Assembly (NCBI GenBank): GCA_963737445.1
Contig: CAVTSO010000015.1
Coordinates: 186,001 to 250,000 of the forward strand
Source: JAICYJ01 sp963737445
Lineage (GTDB): Bacteria > Actinomycetota > Thermoleophilia > Gaiellales > JAICJC01
Direction of reading: 5' to 3'
Length of the DNA stretch: 64,000 bases
A model generated the notes under the pieces. The model had not been told where the DNA came from. It ran no database searches and worked only from the letters and a program-made list of their open reading frames with translations. Each line of letters begins with the position of its first letter. Positions within the stretch are counted from its first letter, which is position 1. Position numbers and translations under genes: made by a program. Of this stretch, positions 1 to 8,405 are shown in pieces.

Positions 1-1741
1 CCACTCGATCGATCCGGTCGACGGTGATGACGGCATCTGCCGTCTCCGAGGAGACAGTCGCGCCGGCCACGCCCATCGCGATGCCAAGATCCGCGAGTGC
101 CAGCGCGGGCGCGTCGTTGACCCCATCACCGACCATGATCACCGGCCGGAGCCCAGGGTCGCCGCGCAGTCGTCGGACGATCTCGAGTTTCTCCTCGGGG
201 GTCTGCTCGGCGTAGACGCGGTCGACTCCGAGCGCGCGACCGATCCGTTCGGCCACCGACCGGCGGTCGCCCGACACCATCGCGACGTGGAGGATTCCCT
301 CGGCGCGTAATCGCTCCACGATACGATCCGCGTCTGGGCGCGGCTCGTCGGCCATCACGATCACCCCACCAATATGGTCGTCAACGCAGACGAGCACGTG
401 CGCCTCGCCCGAGCCGTGGCCGGGTAGCACCGCCGCGGAGGAGATCTCGTCCTCGCTCACTCCCGCCGCACGCATGAACGCTCGGCTTCCGACCGCCACC
501 ATGCGGCCGTCGACAACGCCTTGAATGCCCTGACCGGGTACCTCCCGGACGTCGGTCGGGGTGGAGAGCGCGAGGCCGGCCTCGGCCGCAGAGCGCACGA
601 GCGCGTCACCGAGCACGTGAGCGGACATCTGATCGACCGAGGCCGCCAGCGCGAGCAGCTCCCCGGGTTGGCGATCGTGGAACGTGACTATGTCGCGAAC
701 TTCGGGAGTCCCGACGGTGAGCGTGCCGGTCTTGTCGAACAGGACGGTCCGCGCTTCGCCAAGCGTCTCGATCGCGCCCGCCCCTTTGATGATCACGCCG
801 CGACGGGCAGCGCGCGACAGTCCGGAGACCAGCGCGATCGGCGCGGCCAGTATCAGCGGGCAGGGCGTGGCGACCACCACCACTGCCAGTGCGCGAACGG
901 GGTCGCCGCTGATCGCCCACGCGAGCGCAGCGGCGATCAGCGTCGCCGGGAGAAAGAAGCCGGCGTAACGGTCTGCCATGCGAACGAACGGAGCTCGGTG
1001 CGCCTGCGCCTGCTCGACCAGGCGAACGAGCGCCGCGTAGGCGCTCTCCGCCGCCGGCCTGTCGGCGCGCACATCGAACGGGGAGCCGGCGTTCGCGGAT
1101 CCGCTGAGTACCGGCATTCCCACCCCGACGGTGACCGGTAACGACTCGCCGCTCAGCGTGCTGGTGTCCACGACGGCCTCCCCGCCGACCACGATGCCAT
1201 CAACGGGCACCACCTCGCCTGTGCGAACAACCACGACATCACCCGCCTCCACCTGAGCAACCGGCACCTGCTCGAGCCGATCCCCGACCCGCAGCTGGGT
1301 CACCTTCGGAGCCCGCTGAACCAGCGCCGTAAGCTCACGCCGAGCGCGCGTCGACGCCACTTCCTCCAGCGTCTGGCCACCCGAGAACATGAGGCCGATG
1401 ATCACGCCCGCAAACTCCTGACCCAGCGCGAGCGCTCCCACCATCGCCACCAGTGCGATCGTGTCGACCCCCATGTGATGACCGACGATCACCGTTCGTC
1501 CCACCTCGAACGCGAGCTCGGCAGCCAGTACCAACACCGCCGCGGCCCACACGTCGGTCCCCGCGGCGTGCCGACCTGAGAGGTACAAGGCGCCGCCAAC
1601 CAGTATCGACAGCGCTGCCACCGACGCCAGAATCCGCGCACGATGAACAACCAGCCAGCGGGCGGCACGACGACCCCACCCCGGGGACCCCCGCCCGCGG
1701 GTCACACCCACTCCAGCCAACCGTTCACGTTCCGAGGTCAT
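1..1741 (-). CDS. Heavy-metal translocating P1B-type ATPase (3' end cut by window)
   Basis: ATP-driven export or import of a transition metal across the cytoplasmic membrane. At least 580 codons are present; the C-terminus lies beyond position 1. The start at 1741 gives a basic N-terminus and then membrane helices, with no N-terminal HMA metal-binding domain. Visible motifs are the actuator loop LSGESLPV, the membrane motif TPCPLILAAP (851-868, about residue 292), the phosphorylation motif DKTGTLT (716-736, Asp about 336) and the late hinge segment GVAGATVSSETADAV. TPC(x)6P is the motif assigned in the literature to the P1B-5 group (Ni/Fe), but related actinobacterial pumps of unknown specificity share it, so the metal is not settled. 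Confidence 0.9.
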   Translation of the reverse strand, partial: MTSERERLAGVGVTRGRGSPGWGRRAARWLVVHRARILASVAALSILVGGALYLSGRHAAGTDVWAAAVLVLAAELAFEVGRTVIVGHHMGVDTIALVAMVGALALGQEFAGVIIGLMFSGGQTLEEVASTRARRELTALVQRAPKVTQLRVGDRLEQVPVAQVEAGDVVVVRTGEVVPVDGIVVGGEAVVDTSTLSGESLPVTVGVGMPVLSGSANAGSPFDVRADRPAAESAYAALVRLVEQAQAHRAPFVRMADRYAGFFLPATLIAAALAWAISGDPVRALAVVVVATPCPLILAAPIALVSGLSRAARRGVIIKGAGAIETLGEARTVLFDKTGTLTVGTPEVRDIVTFHDRQPGELLALAASVDQMSAHVLGDALVRSAAEAGLALSTPTDVREVPGQGIQGVVDGRMVAVGSRAFMRAAGVSEDEISSAAVLPGHGSGEAHVLVCVDDHIGGVIVMADEPRPDADRIVERLRAEGILHVAMVSGDRRSVAERIGRALGVDRVYAEQTPEEKLEIVRRLRGDPGLRPVIMVGDGVNDAPALALADLGIAMGVAGATVSSETADAVITVDRIDRV

Positions 1742-1991
1742 GCCTCACTATCGGCATACACACCCTCGAGCGCATCCGTGCCCCCGCCGAACCCTAGTCG
1801 TAGAACCCCGCAGCCACCGTGGCGGCGTTCTTCGCCACCATCGCCGGTGTCACCACCGTCGCTACCAAGAAACGCAGGCGACGTGCTCGGCCGACGCGTC
1901 GACCACGTTCTCACACAAGACGCCGGAGCGACGCTGCTCGTCTTCATCGCTTTGGCACGCGCACGAACCGCCCGCAGCGACGTCTAACACA

Positions 1992-2438
1992 TCAGACTTC
2001 CGGCGGCGGGGCGGTGGCCGGATGGACGATCACGACCGGACAGCGGGCGTGAGCCGCACATTGCTGGCCAACGGAGCCAAGCAGTAGGCCGACGAAGCCC
2101 CCGTGCCCGCGTGATCCGACGACGAGCAGCTCGGCGTTCTCAGACTCCCGAATGAGCACCCCCGCCGCGCTTCCCTCTTCGACGAGCAGCTCGACAACAA
2201 CGCCAGGATCATCTCCGAGCACCTCGTCGACCTCCCTGCGCGCGAGCCGTTCGGCCGTCCCTTCGTCCAACACCGGCATCAGGCCGCCGCCGGCGTAAAG
2301 GTTGATCGGCATCTGCCACGTCCAGACGACGCGAAGCTGGTCACCGTGCAGCCGAGCCTCTTGCACCGCGAATCCCAGCGCCTCACGGGCGCCGGCCGAT
2401 CCGTCGATTCCCACGACGATTGTCTTCTGTGCATCCAT
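1992..2438 (-). CDS. Universal stress protein, single UspA domain
   Basis: A 148-residue UspA-fold protein. The start at 2438 gives MDAQKTIVVGIDGSAGAREA; the same frame is open further upstream but that part has no USP homology. The ATP-binding signature G-2x-G-9x-G-S is intact (GSRGHGGFVGLLLGS), so it should bind ATP. The closest visible relatives are the USPs at 25502 and 30408, which share the GFxGLLLGSVxQQC segment. It is divergent from the DUF1918 gene at 2617. USPs of this kind are induced by hypoxia or starvation in actinobacteria; that role is inferred here from the neighbours. Confidence 0.9.
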   Translation of the reverse strand: MDAQKTIVVGIDGSAGAREALGFAVQEARLHGDQLRVVWTWQMPINLYAGGGLMPVLDEGTAERLARREVDEVLGDDPGVVVELLVEEGSAAGVLIRESENAELLVVGSRGHGGFVGLLLGSVGQQCAAHARCPVVIVHPATAPPPEV

Positions 2439-2616
2439 GCCGAAAGCATCGCAGAGGGCGCGCCGTTGTGCCTCCGAGCCGGCGCGCGAAGCGCGTGCAG
2501 TCGGCGCGGGCTCGTCCGCGAACTCCCTGACGCGTGAACCGCACGCGCCCCGATGCGGCAAGCGCCCCGTCGGCTCATGCTCGACCCGTATCTGTCGTCG
2601 AGCGAAGGAGCACACA

Positions 2617-2850
2617 ATGTCCACCCAGATGGTTTCCCCCGGCGATCCCACGATCGCAGTGGGCGACCGCTTGGTGGTGCGTGCGCACCGCCAAGGGCAG
2701 CCCGAGCAGGATGCCGAGATCCTCGAGGTCCTGAACGGAGAACGCGCGGCCTACCGGGTCCGCTGGAGCGACGGTCGCGAGAGCATCCTCTATCCGGGAT
2801 CTGACGTGTTCGTCGAGCACTACCTGCGCCGGGGGCGCGGTCGTGCATAG
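2617..2850 (+). CDS. DUF1918 domain protein
   Basis: A 77-residue protein with the DUF1918 pattern: VGDRLVVRAH near the N-terminus, then YRVRWSDGRES and YPGSDVFVEH. The family is a small SH3-like beta barrel found mostly in actinobacteria; its function is unknown. The start at 2617 is supported by AAGGAG at 2605-2610. It sits divergently from a USP gene, a common neighbourhood for this family in stress islands. The sequence after residue 70 is a basic tail (RRGRGRA). Confidence 0.85.
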   Translation: MSTQMVSPGDPTIAVGDRLVVRAHRQGQPEQDAEILEVLNGERAAYRVRWSDGRESILYPGSDVFVEHYLRRGRGRA

Positions 2851-3023
2851 CGGTTGCGGATCGACCGAAGCCGACTTCGGTGGTCTCGCCGATGCCGACT
2901 GGTCTTCCGCCCGTGAAGCTGGTGTCTCCATCAACAGGTCGAATGGATCGAGTCTGAACAGCTCGCCGGCGGCTACGGCGATCCGCACTGCTCGAGCCAG
3001 GTGATCAGCCGGGGTGCCCCCAC

Positions 3024-3287
3024 CTAGAAAGGTGGGCCTTCATAGCTTGGGATGCCCTCCTCTTGGATGTCAGACGCCTGATCCCAGAGATATGCGTCGA
3101 GGAAGTCATGGTGGAGTCGTCCACGCGCTCCCACATCGATCCCCTTTTCGCGCGCCCATTGGCGAACTGCAGCGGCGTCGACGGGCGCGACCGACCCTGA
3201 CTCCCTGCGAACGGACAGTGTTGAAGGTCGGTGGTTCGCGTCGTCTTGCTTGGTGGAGGGGCGCGCGAGTTTGGAGAACAGCCGCAT
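3024..3287 (-). CDS. Small protein with Lsr2-like C-terminal DNA-binding motif
   Basis: An open frame of 87 codons. Residues about 37-65 read AAAVRQWAREKGIDVGARGR followed by LHHDFLDAY, which matches the helix-RGR-helix pattern of the Lsr2 DNA-binding domain (RxWAxxNGxxVSxRGRIPxxVxxAY). The usual Lsr2 dimerisation domain is missing and the first 35 residues are unrecognised, so this may be a DNA-binding fragment of a nucleoid protein, a stand-alone mini-Lsr2, or a decayed copy. No ribosome binding site supports the start. Lsr2 silences AT-rich foreign DNA in actinobacteria. Confidence 0.5.
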   Translation of the reverse strand: MRLFSKLARPSTKQDDANHRPSTLSVRRESGSVAPVDAAAVRQWAREKGIDVGARGRLHHDFLDAYLWDQASDIQEEGIPSYEGPPF

Positions 3288-3371
3288 TCGTCAGTGAAGG
3301 ACCAGGGCAGCCGACTATCCAAGGTTCACATGCTGAACGCTGAAAGACGATAGTCCGGTGGTCCGACCCGG

Positions 3372-5336
3372 CTAGCCGCTGACAACTGCATCAGTCGCCA
3401 CGACCACGCCGACGTCGATCGGATGCGGCTGCGGCATCCCGGCGGCCGCGTACGCCGCGGCCTGGTCGAGCGTCTCGTGCTCGAGGAGTTCCGACGCCAG
3501 CGCGTCGAGTTGCGCGCGGTGAGCGGTCAGAAGCTGCACCGTCTCCGCATGAGCCTCCTCGACGATGCGCCGCACCTCGGCAGCCACCAGCGACTGGGAA
3601 TCGGGTGACGTCCCCGGGGCGGGCCACGTCAGCCCGGCGTCCGGCGATGCTACGGCGATCGGTCCGACTCGGTCACTCATGCCCCAGCGGGTGACCATCT
3701 GGACGGCGATCGCCGTGAGTTGTGTGATGTCGGACTCCGCGCCCGCGCTCGGCTCGCCGAACACGATCTCCTCGGCGACGCGGCCGCCGAGGGCGACGCG
3801 GATCTTCGCCAAGAGGCTCTGTTCGCCGTAGTTCAGCTGATCCGCATCGGGTGCGGACAGCGTCGTGCCCAGCGAAACCCCGCGCGGGATAATCGAGATC
3901 TTACGCACCGGATCGCCACCGGGGGTGAGCATTCCTACCACCGCATGGCCGGCCTCGTGGTAGGCCGTCCGCCGGCGTTCGTCGGGGCTCATGATGATCC
4001 GGCGCTCGCTGCCCAGGATGATCCGTTCCATCGCATCCATGAACTCGTCCATGCCGACCTCGTCCCGGTTGCGATGAGCAGCCAGAAGCGCCGACTCGTT
4101 GACGAGATTGGCGAGGTCGGCGCCGACCATCCCGACGGCGGTCGCGGCGATCCGTCCGAGGTCCACATCCGACGCCAGCGTCAGGTACCGCACGTGCACG
4201 CTGAGGATCGCCTCGCGACCCGCACGGTCAGGGGGCTGCACGGCCACGCGCCGGTCGAACCGGCCCGGGCGGAGCAGCGCGGCGTCGAGCACGTCCGGGC
4301 GGTTGGTCGCGGCGAGCACGATCACCCGGCTGTCTGAGTCGAACCCGTCCATCTCCGTCAGGATCTGGTTCAGGGTCTGTTCGCGCTCGTCGTGCCCGCT
4401 GCCCGCGCCGAAGTTCCCGGCGCCGCGGGTGCGGCCGATCGCGTCGAGCTCGTCGATGAACACGATCGCCGGCGCGGCCTGCTTCGCCTGCGCGAAGAGA
4501 TCGCGAACGCGGGATGCGCCGACGCCGACGAACATCTCGATGAACTCTGCCGCGGAGATCCAGAAGAACGGCACCCCGGCTTCACCTGCGACCGCTCGTG
4601 CGAGCAGCGTCTTGCCCGTGCCGGGCGGCCCCACGAGCAGGACGCCATGCGGGATGCGCCCGCCCAGCCGAAGGTACTTGTCGGGCTGACGGAGGAAGTC
4701 GACCACCTCGGCCAGCTCTCCCTTTGCCTCGTCGATGCCGGCAACCTCGGCGAAGCTCGGTTGGCCTGTCGATGGCTCGAAGCGGCGGGCACGCGACCGG
4801 CCGAAGCTCGTGATGCCGCCTAGCCCTGCTCCGGCGCGCCGCATCATGTAGTAGATCAGGAGGCCGATCAGGGCAATCGGACCGAAGAACAGCAACAGCG
4901 TCTGCCAGAACGGCGACCCCGTGCTGGGCGCCTTGGCAGTCATCGCGACGTCGTTCGCAGCAAGTTCTGAGTAGAGGGCGTCCGAATCGGCGAAGGCGGG
5001 AATCTCGGTCGTAAACCCGATGATCTGCTGGTCCTGGAACGTGATCGGATGCTTGAACATCCCCTGTATGGAGTTGTCCTGAGAGTTGATCTGGGAGATG
5101 TTGTTCACGTGAACCTGGGTGAGGAACGTCGGGTTGTACGGGATCGTCATATGCGTCGTCTTGCCCGAGAGAACCAGTAGGGCGATCAGCGTGCCGGCCA
5201 CTGCGACCAACCAGATGATCGACCTGATGGTGGGTCCCTGCTTCGAGCTCGGGGTCGAAGGGTGCTCGCCCTGGCGCCCGGGTGGTTGCGGAGCGGGGGA
5301 TCCAATCGGTGGGCGTCGTCCGCGGTGGCTGTCCAT
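3372..5336 (-). CDS. ftsH: ATP-dependent zinc metalloprotease FtsH
   Basis: Membrane AAA protease that unfolds and degrades membrane and misfolded proteins; 654 residues, typical length. A first membrane helix lies at about 39-58, an extracytoplasmic segment to about 143, and a second helix at about 146-165. Walker A GPPGTGKT is at 236-243, Walker B IVFIDELDAI at about 291-300, the AAA arginine-finger region at about 340-361, the zinc site HEAGH at about 460-464 and the third ligand in ESDIT near 535. It is last in an operon behind two small genes (5346-5510, 5507-5749). The setting among stress genes suggests an accessory, stress-specific FtsH, but another copy cannot be checked here. Confidence 0.95.
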   Translation of the reverse strand: MDSHRGRRPPIGSPAPQPPGRQGEHPSTPSSKQGPTIRSIIWLVAVAGTLIALLVLSGKTTHMTIPYNPTFLTQVHVNNISQINSQDNSIQGMFKHPITFQDQQIIGFTTEIPAFADSDALYSELAANDVAMTAKAPSTGSPFWQTLLLFFGPIALIGLLIYYMMRRAGAGLGGITSFGRSRARRFEPSTGQPSFAEVAGIDEAKGELAEVVDFLRQPDKYLRLGGRIPHGVLLVGPPGTGKTLLARAVAGEAGVPFFWISAAEFIEMFVGVGASRVRDLFAQAKQAAPAIVFIDELDAIGRTRGAGNFGAGSGHDEREQTLNQILTEMDGFDSDSRVIVLAATNRPDVLDAALLRPGRFDRRVAVQPPDRAGREAILSVHVRYLTLASDVDLGRIAATAVGMVGADLANLVNESALLAAHRNRDEVGMDEFMDAMERIILGSERRIIMSPDERRRTAYHEAGHAVVGMLTPGGDPVRKISIIPRGVSLGTTLSAPDADQLNYGEQSLLAKIRVALGGRVAEEIVFGEPSAGAESDITQLTAIAVQMVTRWGMSDRVGPIAVASPDAGLTWPAPGTSPDSQSLVAAEVRRIVEEAHAETVQLLTAHRAQLDALASELLEHETLDQAAAYAAAGMPQPHPIDVGVVVATDAVVSG

Positions 5337-5345
5337 CGACTGCGC

Positions 5346-5510
5346 TTAGCTCTCGGAGCGTTGGGGTAGCCGGGTGTGCTGCCGGGCGAGGTCGAGCGCG
5401 ATCGCAAAGATGAGCGTTCCCGTCCACGCGTTCACGGGATCGGTCAGGAGCGGTGCGTGGTCACCGATCGAGTTGGCGATCAGCCAGACGACGAACCAGA
5501 TGAGCGTCAT
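5346..5510 (-). CDS. Small membrane protein, 54 aa, unknown
   Basis: Starts MTLIWFVVWLIANSIGDHAP. Two hydrophobic stretches (about 2-13 and 27-40) are separated by a short polar loop with DHAPLLTDPVNAW. The start codon overlaps the stop of the upstream gene (ATGA at 5507-5510), so the two are translationally coupled, and ftsH begins 9 nt downstream of its stop. I do not recognise the family. Position suggests a small FtsH partner or substrate adaptor; this is inference only. Confidence 0.6.
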   Translation of the reverse strand: MTLIWFVVWLIANSIGDHAPLLTDPVNAWTGTLIFAIALDLARQHTRLPQRSES

Positions 5511-5749
5511 GCCGCGATCCCGGCTGCTTCGGGGGCGTACACGTACGGGTGCCTGAAGACATCCAGCGGATCGTGACCGTCGACATCGACGAGGAGGGTT
5601 CGGTTCGACTTGCGGTCGACTACGGATACGGCAACGCGATTGTCGTGCTCCCACCACAGCAGGGTGACCTCGATCTGGTCGGAGGCACGAGCGACGAGCT
5701 CGTGGGGCATCTCAAACGGGGTGTGATCTGCGGACGTCATGAGACGCAT
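5507..5749 (-). CDS. Conserved small protein, 80 aa, paralogue of the broken gene at 24986
   Basis: First gene of the ftsH operon. The core reads IEVTLLWWEHDNRVAVSVVD and ends with DPLDVFRHPYVYAPEAA. The same pattern (IEVSLLWWPGD, NHVVVAVVDTKTND, MDVFHHPFAYAPAAD) is encoded by a frameshifted copy at 24986-25232, so this is a real family with at least two members in the island. No domain is recognised; the length and alternating hydrophobics suggest a small beta-rich domain. An alternative start at 5740 has a CAGTAT -10-like box 7 nt before it (5748-5753), the spacing seen at other leaderless starts in this window. Confidence 0.75.
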   Translation of the reverse strand: MRLMTSADHTPFEMPHELVARASDQIEVTLLWWEHDNRVAVSVVDRKSNRTLLVDVDGHDPLDVFRHPYVYAPEAAGIAA

Positions 5750-5793
5750 ACTGAGCCCCGGTGGGCCGGCCCGGCATCCGGGGAGTCACCGAA

Positions 5794-5805
5794 CCCCGAT
5801 CGGGG
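5794..5805. promoter_or_regulatory. 12-bp perfect palindrome between divergent operons
   Basis: CCCCGATCGGGG lies in the 141-bp gap between the ftsH operon (leftward) and the ABC transporter operon (rightward). A perfect palindrome in a divergent control region is a plausible operator, but no regulator can be assigned. Confidence 0.35.
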
Positions 5806-5890
5806 CTTCCGCGCATGCGGGGCGCGTATCAGGACGTCATCATGGTCGCAGTGGCCTCGCCGAGCGTGGCCGAACCTCGGCCGGGACGTC

Positions 5891-6811
5891 ATGATTCTCG
5901 AGATGGCCACATCCACCGCCGCTACGGCGGCAATCAGCACGCGGGGCCTGACTAAGCGCTACGGATCGACCCTGGCGCTCGACTCGCTTGACCTCTCGAT
6001 CCCGCCCGGCGAGGTATACGGGTTCCTCGGTCCGAACGGCGCCGGGAAGACCACGACGATCAGGCTGCTACTGGGACTGCAGCGCCCCACGGCCGGGACG
6101 GCGACCCTGTTCGGCGTCGATGCGTGGCGGCGTCCGATCGATGTACATCGGCGACTCGCCTATGTGGCCGGAGAACCATTGCTGTGGCCGGCGCTGACCG
6201 GCTGGGAGTGCCTCCTGTTCCTGGGGCGACTGCATGGCTCGGTCGACGAGCAGTACCGCCAGACGCTGATCGAGCGGTTCCAGTTCGAGCCGCACAAGCG
6301 CGTGCGCGACTACTCGAAGGGCAACAGGCAGAAGATCCAGCTGATCGCCGCGTTTGCGACCCGTGCGGAGCTACTGATCCTGGACGAGCCCACCAGCGGC
6401 CTCGACCCGCTGATGGAGGCCGCCTTCCGGGAGACGATCGGCGAGGCACGCGCAGCCGGGTGCACCGTGTTCCTTTCATCACACATCCTCAGCGAGGTCG
6501 AGGCGCTGTGCGACCGGGTGGGCATCCTCAGCCAGGGCAGGCGGGTCGAGGAGGGGACGCTCGACGAGCTTCGCCATCTGTCACAGCACATCGTCCAAGC
6601 CACCTTCGCATGCGAACCGCCCTCGATCGACCTGCCCGGCGTCACCGTCGAGCGAGCCGGACCGGCGGCGCTCCACTTTTCGGTGCGTGGATCGGTGGGA
6701 CCGCTGATCGATGCGCTTTCCGGGACAGGCGTGGTGTCCATGGTGAGCCGCGAGCCGTCACTCGAAGAGCTGTTCCTGGCTCACTACAACCGCGGCCCAG
6801 AGCATGGATGA
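5891..6811 (+). CDS. ABC transporter ATP-binding protein
   Basis: About 306 residues, ABC-2 exporter type. Walker A is GPNGAGKTT, the signature loop is the variant YSKGNRQK, and Walker B reads LLILDEPTSGLDP, followed by the H-loop SSHILSE. The open frame extends upstream, but the family homology begins at ISTRGLTKRYG, so starts at 5891 or 5903 fit. The gene overlaps the permease start by 8 nt. The signature loop lacks the usual SGG, as is common in the drug/lipid exporter branch. The substrate is unknown. Confidence 0.92.
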   Translation: MILEMATSTAATAAISTRGLTKRYGSTLALDSLDLSIPPGEVYGFLGPNGAGKTTTIRLLLGLQRPTAGTATLFGVDAWRRPIDVHRRLAYVAGEPLLWPALTGWECLLFLGRLHGSVDEQYRQTLIERFQFEPHKRVRDYSKGNRQKIQLIAAFATRAELLILDEPTSGLDPLMEAAFRETIGEARAAGCTVFLSSHILSEVEALCDRVGILSQGRRVEEGTLDELRHLSQHIVQATFACEPPSIDLPGVTVERAGPAALHFSVRGSVGPLIDALSGTGVVSMVSREPSLEELFLAHYNRGPEHG

Positions 6812-8405
6812 TCTCGCTTCGAGTCGGCCGACTCGTTGGATCCTGCAGAGCTCGCTGCGCTTGGAGCGTGTACGTCTGGCGGTGATCGGGCTGATCGTGG
6901 TGCTGAACGCCGTGGGCAACGTGATCGGCTACCGCGACACCTACCCGGACGCGGCCTCACGCCAGCAGTTCGCCGCCGCGTTCCAGGGCAACTTGGCGTT
7001 GCGCCTTTTCTACGGCATCCCCCGAGACCTGGCGTCCGTTGGCGGGTACGTCGAGTTCCGCGTGGTCGGCATGATGGCGGTGCTGGCTGCGGCCTGGGCG
7101 GCGTTCGCGGCCGCCCGCGCGCTGCGCGGAGAGGAGGACGCCGGTCGCTGGGAGCTCGTGCTCTCTGGTGCCGTCACGCGCTCGGATGCAACCGCGGTGG
7201 TGCTGGCTGCGCTCCTGCTGGAGTGCGGAGCGCTGTGGCTGGCGACGACGGCGTCGCTGTGGATCGTCGGGACCGTTCCCGGCGACCTGACCACGGGTCA
7301 GGCGATGCTGATCGCCGCCGCCGTGGTCCTGCCGGGCGTGTTATTCGTGGCGCTGGGCGCGCTGGCGTGCCAGATCGCGGGCAGCCATCGCGGCGCCCAG
7401 GCGATCGGCGGCGCCCTGATCGCGGTTGCCCTGCTGCTGCGGATCGCCGCGGACCTGACCTCGGGCGCCGGCTGGCTACGCTGGCTGACGCCGTTCGGCT
7501 GGGCCGAGCAGCTTCACCCCGTGACCGGGTCCCGCCCGTGGGTGATGCTGCCGTTCGTGGTCGGAGCGCTGGTGGCCGGTGGAGCGGCCGTGCTGGTCGC
7601 CGCACGCCGCGACCTGGGTGCGAGCCTCGCTCCCCGCCACGCCGCGCCGCGGTCGCGCGACCACCTGCTCGGCTCGACCGGCCGGCTGGCGGTGCGCACC
7701 GAGCTCCCGACCCTGCTGGTCTGGGCGGTCGCCGCCGGGACGTTCGCCGCGATCCTCGGCGCCTTCGCCAAGAGCATCGCCGACCAGGCGAGCAAGATTC
7801 ACCTGCATGCGTTCACGCAGGTGACCACGGCAAGCGGGTACCTGGCGCTCAGCTTCGTGTTGTTCACCCTCGCTGTGTCGCTGTTCGCCACCAGCCACAT
7901 CAGCGCAATCCGAGACGACGAGAGCTCCGGCCGCCTGGAGACGCTGTTCGCCCTTCCCATCGCGAGGCGCTCGTGGCTCGCCGGTCGGCTTGCCATCGCA
8001 GCTGGGTCGAGTGTCGCCCTCGCGCTGATAGTCGGCGTGCTGGCGTGGGCTGGAGCCGCCAGCCAGAGCTCGGGGGTCAGCCTCGGTTCGCTGGTCGAGG
8101 CCGGGGCGAACTGTGTCCCGGCCGCGCTGTGCTTCCTCGGACTCGGCGCGCTGCTGTTCGCCACGTTTCCTCGTCTGAGCGGCGGCGGCGCCCTCGCGCT
8201 GGTGGGAATCGCGTTTCTCTGGGAGCTGCTGGGCGCGCTGGTCAGCGCGCCCACCTGGCTGATCGCGCTTTCGCCGTTCCATCACGTTGCGGCAGTTCCG
8301 CAGTCTGCATTCGACACGCAGGGAGCGCTCGTCATGATCGCGGTGGCGGTGGGCGCCGCCGTCGCAGCGGTAGAGGTGTTCATCCGCCGGGATCTCCAGT
8401 CATGA
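6804..8405 (+). CDS. ABC-2 type permease of the exporter
   Basis: 533 residues with about 12 hydrophobic segments in two similar halves, each with an EDxGRWELVLSGAVTR-type cytoplasmic loop (first half) or DDESSGRLETLFALPIARR (second half). That duplication is typical of the large ABC-2 permeases paired with an ATPase such as the one just upstream. The stop overlaps the next start (ATGA, 8402-8405). It acts in the cytoplasmic membrane; the cargo cannot be told from sequence. Confidence 0.9.
   Translation: MDDLASSRPTRWILQSSLRLERVRLAVIGLIVVLNAVGNVIGYRDTYPDAASRQQFAAAFQGNLALRLFYGIPRDLASVGGYVEFRVVGMMAVLAAAWAAFAAARALRGEEDAGRWELVLSGAVTRSDATAVVLAALLLECGALWLATTASLWIVGTVPGDLTTGQAMLIAAAVVLPGVLFVALGALACQIAGSHRGAQAIGGALIAVALLLRIAADLTSGAGWLRWLTPFGWAEQLHPVTGSRPWVMLPFVVGALVAGGAAVLVAARRDLGASLAPRHAAPRSRDHLLGSTGRLAVRTELPTLLVWAVAAGTFAAILGAFAKSIADQASKIHLHAFTQVTTASGYLALSFVLFTLAVSLFATSHISAIRDDESSGRLETLFALPIARRSWLAGRLAIAAGSSVALALIVGVLAWAGAASQSSGVSLGSLVEAGANCVPAALCFLGLGALLFATFPRLSGGGALALVGIAFLWELLGALVSAPTWLIALSPFHHVAAVPQSAFDTQGALVMIAVAVGAAVAAVEVFIRRDLQS

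Noticed and set aside
6836..8401. Upstream extension of the dehydrogenase frame through the permease gene
   Set aside because: Out-of-frame reading of a clear ABC permease; the dehydrogenase homology begins at 8402.
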